Shown piece after piece: positions 50,421 to 63,740 of a stretch of DNA of 64,000 nt. The stretch comes from Eledone cirrhosa (lineage: Eukaryota; Mollusca; Cephalopoda; Octopoda; Eledonidae). The notes below the pieces were generated by a model that was not told where the DNA came from, searched no databases, and saw nothing but the letters and a program-made list of their open reading frames with translations. The stretch spans positions 35,981,267-36,045,266 of the forward strand of contig OZ024748.1 of NCBI GenBank assembly GCA_964016885.1. Direction: 5' to 3'. Position 1 is the stretch's first letter. Every line of letters begins with the position of its first letter. The translations under genes were made by a program, and so were the position numbers.

Positions 50421-53400
50421 CATAATTCTATAAAGGAATAAAGTTAGTTACTAATACATTACACTATAAAGGAGTAATAATGTTACTTAATAATACATTA
50501 CACTATAAAGGAGTACTAAAATTAGTTACTAATACATTATAATATAAAGGAGTACTAAAGCTAGTTACTAATACATTATACTATAAAGGAGTAATAAAGT
50601 TAGTTACTTATACATTACACTATAAAGGAGTACTAAAGTTAGTTACTAATACATTATACTATAAAGGAGTAATAAGGTTAGTTACTAATACATTACACTA
50701 TAATGGAGTACTAAAGTTAGTTACTGATACATTATACTATAAAGGAGTACTAAAGTTAGTAACTAATACATTATACTATAAAGGAGTAAGAAAGTTATTT
50801 ACTAATACATTACACTATAAAGGAGTAGTAAAGTTTGTTACTGATACATTATACTATAAAGGAGTAAAGTTCGTTACTAATACATTACACTATAAGGTAG
50901 TATTAAAGTTAGTTAGTAATACATTATACTCTAAAGGAGTACTAAATTTAGTTACTAATCCATTATAAAGGAGTAAAGTTACTTACTAATACGTTACACT
51001 ATATAGGAATACTAAAGTTAGTTACTAATACATTACACTATAAAGGAGTACTAAACTTAGTTACTAATACATTACAGTATAAAGGAGTATTAAAGTTAGT
51101 TACTAATACATTATGCTATAAAGGAGTAATAAAGTTAGTTACTAATACATGACACTATAAAGGAATACTAAAGTTAGTTACTGATACATTAAACTATAAA
51201 GGAGTACTAAAGTTAGTTACTGATACATTACACAATAAAGGAGTACTAAGTTAGTTACTAATACGTTATACTATAAAGGAGTACTAGAGTTAGTTACTGA
51301 TACATTACACTATAAAGGAGTACTTAAGTTAGTTACTAATATATTACACTATAAATGAGTACTAAAGTGGGTTACTAATACATTATACTATAAAGGAGTA
51401 AAGTTAGTTACTAATACATTACACTATAAAATAGTATTAAAGTTAGTTACTAATACATTATACTATAAAGGAGTAATAAATTTAGTTACTAATACATGAT
51501 ACTATAAAGGAGTAAAGTTAGTTACTAATACATTACACTATAAGGTAGTTTTAAAGTTAGTTAGTAATACATTATACACTAAAGGAGTACTAAAGTTGGT
51601 TACTAATACATTATAAAGGAGTAAAGTTAGTTAATAATACATTACACTATAAAGGAGTAAAAATGTTACTTAATAATACATTACACGATAAAGGAGTACT
51701 AACGTTAGTTACTAATACATTATAGTATAAAGTAGTACTAAAGCTAGTTACTAATACATTATACTATAAAGGAGTAATAAAGTTAGTTACTGATACATTA
51801 CACTATAAATGAGTACTAAATTTAGTTACTAATACATTATACTATAAAGGAGTAATAAGGTTAGTTACTAATACATTACACTATAATGGAGTACTAAAGT
51901 TAGTTACTGATACGTTATACTATAAAGGTGTACTAAAGTTAGTTACTAATATATTATACTATAAAGGAGTAATAAAGTTAGTTACTAATACATTACACTA
52001 TAAAGGAGTACTAAAGTTAGTTACTAATGCATTATACTATAAAGGAGTACTAAAGTTAGTTACTAATGCATTATACTATAAAGGAGTACTAAAGTTAGTT
52101 ACTAATACATTATACTATAAAGGAGTACTAAAGTTAGTTACTAATACATTATACTATAAAGGAGTACTAAAGTTAGTTACTAATACATTACACAATAAAG
52201 GAGTACTAAAGTTAGTTACTAATACATTATACTATAAAGGAGTAAAGTTAGTTACTAATACATTATACTATAAAGGAGTACTAAAGTTAGTTACTAACAC
52301 ATTATACTATAAAGGAGTACTAAAGTTAGTTACTAATACATTACACAATAAAGGAGTACTAAAGTTAGTTACTGATATATTACACAATAAAGGAGTTCTA
52401 AAGTTAGTTACTAATACATTATACTATAAAGGAGTACTAAAGTTAGTTACTGATACATTATACTATAAAGGAGTACTAAAGTTAGTTACTAACACATTAT
52501 TCTATAAAAAAGTACTTAAGTTAGTTACTAATACATTATACTATAAAGGAGTAAAGTTAGTTACTAATACAATACACTCTAAAGGAGTAAAGTTAGTTAC
52601 TAATACATTACAGTATAAAGGAGTACTTAAGTTAGTTACTAATACATTAAACTATGAAAAATTAAATTTAGTTACTAATACATTACACTATAAAGGAGTA
52701 CTAAAGTTAGTTACTAATACATTATACTATAAATGAGTACTAAAGTTAGTTACTAATACATTATACTATAAAGGAGTACTAAAGTTAGTTACTAATATTA
52801 TTATACTATAAAGGAGTACTAAAGTCAGTTACTAATACATTATACTATAAAGGAGTAAAGTTAGTTACTAATACATTATACTATAAAGGAGTACTAAAGT
52901 TAGTTACTAATACATTATACTATAAAGGAGTACTAAAGTTAGTTACTAATACATTATACTATAAAGGAGTACTAAAGTTAGTTACTGATACATTATACTA
53001 CAAAGGAGTACTAAAGTTAGTTACTAATACATTATACTATAAAGGAGTACTAAAGTTAGTTACTAATACATTACACGATAAAGGAGTACTAAAGTTAGTT
53101 ACTAATACATTATACTATAAAGGAGTAAAGTTTGTTACTAATACATTATACTATAAAGGAGTACTAAAGTTAGTTACTAATACGTTATACTATAAAGGAG
53201 TAATAAAGTTAGTTACTAATACATTATACTATAAAGGAGTACTAAAGTTAGTTACTGATACATTATACTACAAAGGAGTACTAAAGTTATTTACTAATAC
53301 ATTATACTATAAGGAAGTATTAAAGTTAGTTAGTAATACATTATACTCTAAAAGAGTACTAAAGTTGGTTACTAATACGTTATAAAGGAGTAAGGTTACT

Positions 53401-55625
53401 TACTAATACATTACACTATATAGGAATACTAAAGTTAGTTATTAATACATTACACTATAAAGGAGTACTAAACTTAGTTACTAATACATTACAGTATTAA
53501 GGAGTATTCAAGTTATTTACTAATACATTATACTATAAAGGAGTAATAAAGTTAGTTACTAATACATTACACTACAAAGGAGTACTAAAGTTAGTTACTA
53601 ATACATAATTCTATAAAGGAGTAAAGTTAGTTACTAATACATTACACTATAAAGGAGTAATAATGTTACTTAATAATACATTACACTATAAAGGAGTACT
53701 AAAGTTAGTTACTAATACATTATACTATAAAGGAGTAAGAAAGTTAGTTACTAATACATTACACTATAATGGAGTAATAATGTTATTTAATAATACATTA
53801 CACTATAAAGGAGTACTAAATTTAGTTACTAATACATAATTCTATAAAGGAGTAAAGTTAGTTACTAATACATTACACTATAAAGGAGTAATAAAGTTAG
53901 TTACTTATACATTACACTATAAAGGAGTACTAAAGTTAGTTACTAATACTTTATACTATAAAGGAGTAATAAGGTTAGTTACTAATACATTACACTATAA
54001 TGGACTACTAAAGTTAGTTACTGATACATTATTCTATAAAGGAGTACTAAAGTTAGTAACTAATACATTATACTATAAAGGATTAAGAAAGTTAGTTACT
54101 GATACATTACACTATAAAGGAGTAGTAAAGTTAGTTACTGATACATTATACTATAAAGGAGTAAAGTTCGTTACTAATACATTACACTATAAGGTAGTAT
54201 TAAAGTTAGTTAGTAATACATTATACTCTAAAGGAGTACTAAATTTGCTTACTAATCCATTATAAAGGAGTACTAAGTTAGTTACTAATACATTATACTA
54301 TAAAGAAGTACTAGAGTTAGTTACTGATACATTACACTATAAAGGAGTACTTAAGTTAGTTACTAATACATTACACTATAAAGGAGTACTAAAGTGAGTT
54401 ACTAATACATTATACCATAAAGGAGTAAAGTTAGTTACTAATACATTACACTATAAAGAAGTATTAAAGTTAGTTACTAATACATTACACTATAAGATAG
54501 TATTAAAGTTAGTTAGTAATACATTATACACTAAAGGAGTACTAAAGTTGGTTACTAATACATTATAAAGCAGAAAAGTCAGTTACTAATACATAATTCT
54601 ATAAAGGAGTAAAGTTAGTTAATAATACATTACACTATAAAGGAGTACTAAAGTTAGTTACTAATACATTATAATATAAAGGAGTACTAAAGCTAGTTAC
54701 TAATACATTATACTATAAAGGAGTAATAAAGTTAGTTACTGATACATTACACTATAAATGAGTACTAAATTTAGTTACTAATACATTACAGTATAATGGA
54801 GTACTAAGGTTAGTTACTAATACATGACACTATAAAAGAGTACTAAAGTTAGTTACTAATACGTTATATTATAAAGGAGTAATAAAGTTAGTTACTAATA
54901 CATTACACTATAAAGGAGTACTAAAGATAGTTACTGATACATTATACTATAAAGGAGTACTAAAGTTAGTTACTAATACATTACACTATAAAGGAGTAAA
55001 GTTAGTTAATAATACATTACACTCTAAAGGAGTATAAAGTTAGTTACTAATACATTACACTATAAAGGAATACTAAAGTCAGTTACTAATACATTACATT
55101 ATAAAGGAGTGCTAAAGTTAGTTACCAATACATTATACTATAAAGGAGTACTAAAGTTAGTTACTAATACATTATACTATAAAGGAGTACTAAAGTTAGT
55201 TACTAATACATTATACTATAAACGAGAACAGTTAGTTACTAATACATTATACTATAAAGGAGTACTAAAATTAGTTACTAATACATTATACTATAAAGGA
55301 GTAATAAAGTTAGTTACTAATACATTACACAATAAAGGAGTACTAAAGTTAGTTACTAATACATTATACTATAAATGAGTAAAGTTAGTTACTAATATAT
55401 TATACTATAAAGGAGTACTAAAGTCAGTTACTAATACATTATACTATAAAGGAGTACTAAAGTTAGTTACTAATACATTATACTATAAAGGAGTACTTAA
55501 ATTAGTTACTAATACATTATACTATAAAGGAGTAAAGTTAGTTACTAATACATTACACTATAAAGGAGTAAAGTTAGTTACAAATACATTACACTATAAA
55601 GTAGTAAAGTTAGTTACTATTACAA

Positions 55626-56502
55626 TCTATATATATAAAACTGTGGTTGTCTGTCTGTCTATCGATTTTTGGCACACATCTCCTCTTAGAATCTCTCACG
55701 GAATTGCACCGAAATTGCTATAATTGTACATTGAGCCCTAGCGAAGACATCGGAAAAAGAAAATTTCAAATTGACCCACCCTATGTGACGAAAACGAATA
55801 TAATATATCGATTTTTGAGCGTAAGTTATCAGTTATTTCCCTTTGTTCTGTTTACATTGAGCGTCTTACGTAAAAAATTACGCTGGCTTTCTCAGCGTTT
55901 AAAATGACATTAACACGATACACGAACAGTTGTCGTCGAGCCAGCAAAATATTGACCTGCAAAATTCATCAGTTCGAACACTAAACTTCCGTTTTGCTTC
56001 ATTTCCATTTAAAAGCATTTTAAAACAATATTTTTACTTGAAAACAAGTCTATTTAAAGACTACGTAAAACAAGCAAATATTTCGTCGTTAGGCGTGCAG
56101 ACAGACAGTCGTGCAGACAGACAGTCGTGCAGAGAGGTGATATACGCGTGCAGACAGAAAGTCGTGCAGAGAGGTGATATAGGCGTGCAGACAGACATAA
56201 CTGATAATTTGGTTACGCTAATGTTTTTCTCTGCGTTGCAGTGTTTACATTTTCGATCTTTGTTAATAAATAACCAGTGCAGTTTCTATCCCCAGCATCC
56301 TCTTTTGTTATAACATTCGGGTTATCGTTATGTTTTCTTAACTTCATAAGGCATATTGTTGGTTGAGGGAATATTAATCAAAAACACCACATGCAAGTCT
56401 GCACAGTAGACACTACAGTTTTTAAGCCAAGAAAGAAACTTAACATTGTAACTTTAACACAGCTACTGAGCGACCCCGAGCAACGCCGGGCTTTACTGCT
56501 AG
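55626..56502 (+). mobile_element. Non-autonomous Helitron in satellite, copy 1 (877 bp)
   Basis: The 5' end TCTATATATATAAAACTG begins at 55626 after A. The 3' end CTAG is at 56499-56502 followed by T. A subterminal hairpin (CCCG 56475-56478 with CGGG 56487-56490) stands 12 nt before the end. The satellite on each side joins to one normal-length monomer with no duplicated bases, as expected for Helitron insertion between A and T. The interior has two frames, 55647-55907 and 55930-56313, neither beginning with ATG nor showing Rep or helicase motifs, so the element is non-autonomous. It is a different sequence from the Helitron at 7926. Confidence 0.88.
56094..56198 (+). repeat. Internal tandem repeat of the Helitron
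   Basis: Nested repeats built on GTGCAGACAGACAGTC (16 bp, two copies), followed by two copies of a module of about 54 bp ending GTGCAGAGAGGTGATATA. The same tract is present in the second Helitron copy at about 61719-61823. Confidence 0.85.
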
Positions 56503-59500
56503 TATACTATAAAGGAGTAAATTTAGTTAATAATACATTACATTATAAAGAAGTACTAAAATTATTACTAATACATTACACTATAAAGGAGTACTAAAGT
56601 TAGTTACTAATACATTACACTATAAAGGAGAAAAGTTAGTTACTAATACACTACACTATAAACGATTACTAAAGTTAGTTACTAATACATTACACTATAA
56701 ACGAGTAAAGTTAGTTACTAATAGATTATACTATAAAGGAATAAAGTTAGTTACTAATATATTGAACTTTAAAGGAGTACTAAAGTAACTTACTAATACA
56801 TTGCACTATAAAGGAGTAAAGTTAGTTAATAATACATTTTACTATAAAGTAGTAAATTTAGTTACTAATGCATTAAATTATAAAGGAGTACTAAAGTTAG
56901 TTACTAATACATTACACTGTAAAGGAGTAAAATTAGTTAATAATACATTACACTATAAAGGGGTACTAAAGTTTGTTACTAATACATTATACTATAAAGG
57001 AGTAAAGTTAGTTACTAATACGTTATACTATAAGGAGTTATGTTAGTTACTTATACATTACACTACAAAGGATAAGGTTAGTTACTAATACATTATACTA
57101 TAAAGGAGTAAAATTAGTTACTAATACATTAGACTATAAAGGAGTAAAGTTAGTTACTAATACATTACACTATAAAGGAGTAAAGTTAGTAACTAATACA
57201 TTACACTATAAAGGAGTAAAGTTAGTTACTAATCCATTACACTATAAAGGAGTAAAGTTAGTTACTAATACATTAAACCATAAAGGAGTACTAAAGTTAC
57301 TTACTAATACATTACACTATAAAGGAGTAAAGTTAGTTACTAATACTTTATACAATAAAGTAGTAAAGTTAGTTAGTAATACATTATACTATAAAGGAGT
57401 AAACTTAGTAACTAATACCTCACACTATAAAGGAGTACTAAAGTTAGTTACTAATACATTACTCTATAAAGGAGTAAAGTTAGTTACTAATACCTTACAC
57501 TATAAAGGAGTAAAGTTAGTTACTAATACATTACACTATAAAGGAGTAAATTTAGTTACTAATACATTACACTACAAAGGAGTACTAACATTAGTTACTA
57601 ATACATTATACTATAAAGGAGTAAACTTAGTTACTAATACATTAAACTATAAAAGAGTAATAAAGTTAGTTACTAATACATTATACTATAAACGAGTAAA
57701 GTTAGTTACTAATACATTACACTCTAAAGGAACAGTAAAGTTAGTTACTAATACATTACACTATAAACGAGTAAAGTTAGTTACTAATACTTTATACTAT
57801 AAAGTAGTAAAGTTAGTTACTAATACATTATAATATAAAGGAGTAAAGTTAGTTACTAATACATTACACCATAAAGGAGTAAAGTTAGTTACTAATACAT
57901 TATACTATAAACCAGTAATGTTAGTTACTAATACATTACACTAGAAAGAAGTACTAAAGTTAGTTAATAATACATTATACTATAAAGGAGTAAATTTAGT
58001 TACTAATACATTAGACTATAAAGTAGTAAAGTTAGTTACTAAGACATTATACTATAAAGGAGTAAAGTTAGTTACTAATACCTTACACTATAAAGGAGTA
58101 CTAAAGTTAGTTACTAACACATTATTCTATAAAAAAGTACTTAAGTTAGTTACTAATACATTATACTATAAAGGAGTAAAGTTAGTTACTAATACAATAC
58201 ACTCTAAAGGAGTAAAGTTAGTTACTAATACATTACAGTATAAAGGAGTACTTAAGTTAGTTACTAATACATTAAACTATGAAAAATTAAATTTAGTTAC
58301 TAATACATTACACTATAAAGGAGTACTAAAGTTAGTTACTAATACATTATACTATAAATGAGTACTAAAGTTAGTTACTAATACATTATACTATAAAGGA
58401 GTACTAAAGTTAGTTACTAATATTATTATACTATAAAGGAGTACTAAAGTCAGTTACTAATACATTATACTATAAAGGAGTAAAGTTAGTTACTAATACA
58501 TTATACTATAAAGGAGTACTAAAGTTAGTTACTAATACATTATACTATAAAGGAGTACTAAAGTTAGTTACTAATACATTATACTATAAAGGAGTACTAA
58601 AGTTAGTTACTGATACATTATACTACAAAGGAGTACTAAAGTTAGTTACTAATACATTATACTATAAAGGAGTACTAAAGTTAGTTACTAATACATTACA
58701 CGATAAAGGAGTACTAAAGTTAGTTACTAATACATTATACTATAAAGGAGTAAAGTTTGTTACTAATACATTATACTATAAAGGAGTACTAAAGTTAGTT
58801 ACTAATACGTTATACTATAAAGGAGTAATAAAGTTAGTTACTAATACATTATACTATAAAGGAGTACTAAAGTTAGTTACTGATACATTATACTACAAAG
58901 GAGTACTAAAGTTATTTACTAATACATTATACTATAAGGAAGTATTAAAGTTAGTTAGTAATACATTATACTCTAAAAGAGTACTAAAGTTGGTTACTAA
59001 TACGTTATAAAGGAGTAAGGTTACTTACTAATACATTACACTATATAGGAATACTAAAGTTAGTTATTAATACATTACACTATAAAGGAGTACTAAACTT
59101 AGTTACTAATACATTACAGTATTAAGGAGTATTCAAGTTATTTACTAATACATTATACTATAAAGGAGTAATAAAGTTAGTTACTAATACATTACACTAC
59201 AAAGGAGTACTAAAGTTAGTTACTAATACATAATTCTATAAAGGAGTAAAGTTAGTTACTAATACATTACACTATAAAGGAGTAATAATGTTACTTAATA
59301 ATACATTACACTATAAAGGAGTACTAAAGTTAGTTACTAATACATTATACTATAAAGGAGTAAGAAAGTTAGTTACTAATACATTACACTATAATGGAGT
59401 AATAATGTTATTTAATAATACATTACACTATAAAGGAGTACTAAATTTAGTTACTAATACATAATTCTATAAAGGAGTAAAGTTAGTTACTAATACATTA

Positions 59501-61250
59501 CACTATAAAGGAGTAATAAAGTTAGTTACTTATACATTACACTATAAAGGAGTACTAAAGTTAGTTACTAATACTTTATACTATAAAGGAGTAATAAGGT
59601 TAGTTACTAATACATTACACTATAATGGACTACTAAAGTTAGTTACTGATACATTATTCTATAAAGGAGTACTAAAGTTAGTAACTAATACATTATACTA
59701 TAAAGGATTAAGAAAGTTAGTTACTGATACATTACACTATAAAGGAGTAGTAAAGTTAGTTACTGATACATTATACTATAAAGGAGTAAAGTTCGTTACT
59801 AATACATTACACTATAAGGTAGTATTAAAGTTAGTTAGTAATACATTATACTCTAAAGGAGTACTAAATTTGCTTACTAATCCATTATAAAGGAGTACTA
59901 AGTTAGTTACTAATACATTATACTATAAAGAAGTACTAGAGTTAGTTACTGATACATTACACTATAAAGGAGTACTTAAGTTAGTTACTAATACATTACA
60001 CTATAAAGGAGTACTAAAGTGAGTTACTAATACATTATACCATAAAGGAGTAAAGTTAGTTACTAATACATTACACTATAAAGAAGTATTAAAGTTAGTT
60101 ACTAATACATTACACTATAAGATAGTATTAAAGTTAGTTAGTAATACATTATACACTAAAGGAGTACTAAAGTTGGTTACTAATACATTATAAAGCAGAA
60201 AAGTCAGTTACTAATACATAATTCTATAAAGGAGTAAAGTTAGTTAATAATACATTACACTATAAAGGAGTACTAAAGTTAGTTACTAATACATTATAAT
60301 ATAAAGGAGTACTAAAGCTAGTTACTAATACATTATACTATAAAGGAGTAATAAAGTTAGTTACTGATACATTACACTATAAATGAGTACTAAATTTAGT
60401 TACTAATACATTACAGTATAATGGAGTACTAAGGTTAGTTACTAATACATGACACTATAAAAGAGTACTAAAGTTAGTTACTAATACGTTATATTATAAA
60501 GGAGTAATAAAGTTAGTTACTAATACATTACACTATAAAGGAGTACTAAAGATAGTTACTGATACATTATACTATAAAGGAGTACTAAAGTTAGTTACTA
60601 ATACATTACACTATAAAGGAGTAAAGTTAGTTAATAATACATTACACTCTAAAGGAGTATAAAGTTAGTTACTAATACATTACACTATAAAGGAATACTA
60701 AAGTCAGTTACTAATACATTACATTATAAAGGAGTGCTAAAGTTAGTTACCAATACATTATACTATAAAGGAGTACTAAAGTTAGTTACTAATACATTAT
60801 ACTATAAAGGAGTACTAAAGTTAGTTACTAATACATTATACTATAAACGAGAACAGTTAGTTACTAATACATTATACTATAAAGGAGTACTAAAATTAGT
60901 TACTAATACATTATACTATAAAGGAGTAATAAAGTTAGTTACTAATACATTACACAATAAAGGAGTACTAAAGTTAGTTACTAATACATTATACTATAAA
61001 TGAGTAAAGTTAGTTACTAATATATTATACTATAAAGGAGTACTAAAGTCAGTTACTAATACATTATACTATAAAGGAGTACTAAAGTTAGTTACTAATA
61101 CATTATACTATAAAGGAGTACTTAAATTAGTTACTAATACATTATACTATAAAGGAGTAAAGTTAGTTACTAATACATTACACTATAAAGGAGTAAAGTT
61201 AGTTACAAATACATTACACTATAAAGTAGTAAAGTTAGTTACTATTACAA
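56503..61250. repeat. Satellite between the two Helitron copies
   Basis: From 56503 to about 58085 most monomers are the 36-bp GGAGTAAAG form, unlike the 39-bp-dominated blocks upstream. From about 58116 the 39-bp composite blocks resume as copy 2 of the 5,625-bp duplication. The window shows no gene or other insertion here. Confidence 0.95.
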
Positions 61251-63740
61251 TCTATATATATAAAACTGTGGTTGTCTGTCTGTCTATCGATTTTTGGCAC
61301 ACATCTCCTCTTAGAATCTCTCACGGAATTGCACCGAAATTGCTATAATTGTACATTGAGCCCTAGCGAAGACATCGGAAAAAAAAAATTTCAAATTGAC
61401 CCACCCTATGTGACGAAAACGAATATAATATATCGATTTTTGAGCGTAAGTTATCAGTTATTTCCCTTTGTTCTGTTTACATTGAGCGTCTTACGTAAAA
61501 AATTACGCTGGCTTTCTCAGCGTTTAAAATGACATTAACACGATACACGAACAGTTGTCGTCGAGCCAGCAAAATATTGACCTGCAAAATTCATCAGTTC
61601 GAACACTAAACTTCCGTTTTGCTTCATTTCCATTTAAAAGCATTTTAAAACAATATTTTTACTTGAAAACAAGTCTATTTAAAGACTACGTAAAACAAGC
61701 AAATATTTCGTCGTTAGGCGTGCAGACAGACAGTCGTGCAGACAGACAGTCGTGCAGAGAGGTGATATACGCGTGCAGACAGAAAGTCGTGCAGAGAGGT
61801 GATATAGGCGTGCAGACAGACATAACTGATAATTTGGTTACGCTAATGTTTTTCTCTGCGTTGCAGTGTTTACATTTTCGATCTTTGTTAATAAATAACC
61901 AGTGCAGTTTCTATCCCCAGCATCCTCTTTTGTTATAACATTCGGGTTATCGTTATGTTTTCTTAACTTCATAAGGCATATTGTTGGTTGAGGGAATATT
62001 AATCAAAAACACCACATGCAAGTCTGCACAGTAGACACTACAGTTTTTAAGCCAAGAAAGAAACTTAACATTGTAACTTTAACACAGCTACTGAGCGACC
62101 CCGAGCAACGCCGGGCTTTACTGCTAGTATACTATAAAGGAGTAAATTTAGTTAATAATACATTACATTATAAAGGAGTACTAAAATTATTACTAATACA
62201 TTACACTATAAAGGAGTACTAAAGTTAGTTACTAATACATTACACTATAAAGGAGAAAAGTTAGTTACTAATACACTACACTATAAACGATTACTAAAGT
62301 TAGTTACTAATACATTACACTATAAACGAGTAAAGTTAGTTACTAATAGATTATACTATAAAGGAATAAAGTTAGTTACTAATATATTGAACTTTAAAGG
62401 AGTACTAAAGTAACTTACTAATACATTGCACTATAAAGGAGTAAAGTTAGTTAATAATACATTTTACTATAAAGTAGTAAATTTAGTTACTAATGCATTA
62501 AATTATAAAGGAGTACTAAAGTTAGTTACTAATACATTACACTGTAAAGGAGTAAAATTAGTTAATAATACATTACACTATAAAGGGGTACTAAAGTTTG
62601 TTACTAATACATTATACTATAAAGGAGTAAAGTTAGTTACTAATACGTTATACTATAAGGAGTTATGTTAGTTACTTATACATTACACTACAAAGGATAA
62701 GGTTAGTTACTAATACATTATACTATAAAGGAGTAAAATTAGTTACTAATACATTAGACTATAAAGGAGTAAAGTTAGTTACTAATACATTACACTATAA
62801 AGGAGTAAAGTTAGTAACTAATACATTACACTATAAAGGAGTAAAGTTAGTTACTAATCCATTACACTATAAAGGAGTAAAGTTAGTTACTAATACATTA
62901 AACCATAAAGGAGTACTAAAGTTACTTACTAATACATTACACTATAAAGGAGTAAAGTTAGTTACTAATACTTTATACAATAAAGTAGTAAAGTTAGTTA
63001 GTAATACATTATACTATAAAGGAGTAAACTTAGTAACTAATACCTCACACTATAAAGGAGTACTAAAGTTAGTTACTAATACATTACTCTATAAAGGAGT
63101 AAAGTTAGTTACTAATACCTTACACTATAAAGGAGTAAAGTTAGTTACTAATACATTACACTATAAAGGAGTAAATTTAGTTACTAATACATTACACTAC
63201 AAAGGAGTACTAAAATTAGTTACTAATACATTATACTATAAAGGAGTAAACTTAGTTACTAATACATTAAACTATAAAAGAGTAATAAAGTTAGTTACTA
63301 ATACATTATACTATAAACGAGTAAAGTTAGTTACTAATACATTACACTCTAAAGGAACAGTAAAGTTAGTTACTAATACATTACACTATAAACGAGTAAA
63401 GTTAGTTACTAATACTTTATACTATAAAGGAGTAAAGTTAGTTACTAATACATTATAATATAAAGGAGTAAAGTTAGTTACTAATACATTACACCATAAA
63501 GGAGTAAAGTTAGTTACTAATACATTATACTATAAACCAGTAATGTTAGTTACTAATACATTACACTAGAAAGAAGTACTAAAGTTAGTTAATAATACAT
63601 TATACTATAAAGGAGTAAATTTAGTTACTAATACATTAGACTATAAAGTAGTAAAGTTAGTTACTAAGACATTATACTATAAAGGAGTAAAGTTAGTTAC
63701 TAATACCTTACACTATAAAGGAGTACTAAAGTTAGTTACT
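58116..63740. repeat. 5,625-bp tandem duplication, copy 2
   Basis: Second copy of 52491-58115. The match ends near 63740, where copy 2 continues AATACATTACGCTATAAAGG while copy 1 runs into the start of copy 2. The two copies are more than 99.9% identical if the four substitutions I found are all there are. Such similarity means either a very recent duplication or an assembly duplication of one locus. Confidence 0.9.
61251..62127 (+). mobile_element. Non-autonomous Helitron in satellite, copy 2 (877 bp)
   Basis: Exactly 5,625 bp downstream of the first copy, with the same termini (TC at 61251, CTAG at 62124-62127), same hairpin and same host monomer. It differs at one base (61384 A, against G at 55759). 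Because the flanking satellite is duplicated with it, this copy arose by segmental duplication, not by a second transposition. Confidence 0.9.

Larger units (their letters stand above)
11914..55625. repeat. 39/36-bp satellite array, main block (about 43.7 kb)
   Basis: The commonest monomer is 39 bp and contains, in order, TTAGTTACTAA, TAATACATTA (overlapping), TTATACTATAA and GGAGTACTAAAG. A 36-bp version lacks CTA, reading GGAGTAAAG. Common single-base forms are TTACAC for TTATAC, GTAATA for GTACTA, ACATGACAC, ACACAATAAAGG and AATATTATTATAC. At about 38 bp per unit this block holds roughly 1,150 monomers. Of six frames only one on the plus strand is free of stops, giving LVTNTLYYKGVLK or its 12-residue form. 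Runs of up to 185 codons arise because both lengths are multiples of three, and they end at TGA in variant monomers. Several of these frames begin at GTG rather than ATG (for example 38361, 39818). I read this as non-coding satellite DNA. Confidence 0.97.
52491..58115. repeat. 5,625-bp tandem duplication, copy 1
   Basis: Satellite plus one Helitron. Starts at AACACATTATTCTATAAAAA (52491); the same sequence begins again at 58116, exactly 5,625 bp later. Landmarks inside repeat at +5,625 throughout, for example the Helitron ends and the stop-free runs at 55109 and 56801. By eye I found only four substitutions between the copies: 55759 G/A, 56551 A/G, 57589 C/A and 57805 T/G (copy 1/copy 2). The junctions fall within a consensus monomer, so unequal exchange in register is a sufficient mechanism. 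Confidence 0.9.

Noticed and set aside
11914..55625. Yeast-like branch points (TACTAAT) and splice sites in every monomer
   Set aside because: TTACTAAT resembles a branch-point consensus, but no paired donor and acceptor pattern recurs and animal branch points are weakly conserved. Chance similarity in an AT-rich repeat.
55647..56313. The two frames inside the satellite Helitron (86 and 127 codons) as transposition genes
   Set aside because: Neither begins with ATG. They show no HUH Rep motif or helicase motif, and the second translates the internal GTGCAGACAGACAGTC repeats. The element is best read as non-autonomous.
14730..57046. Open reading frames of 70-185 codons with repeats of LVTNTLYYKGVLK as repetitive protein genes
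   Set aside because: They follow from a stop-free frame in a tandem repeat whose length is a multiple of three. Several start at GTG, all end at variant monomers, and neighbouring monomers have one-base indels and frequent TGA. No splice or promoter context supports a gene.
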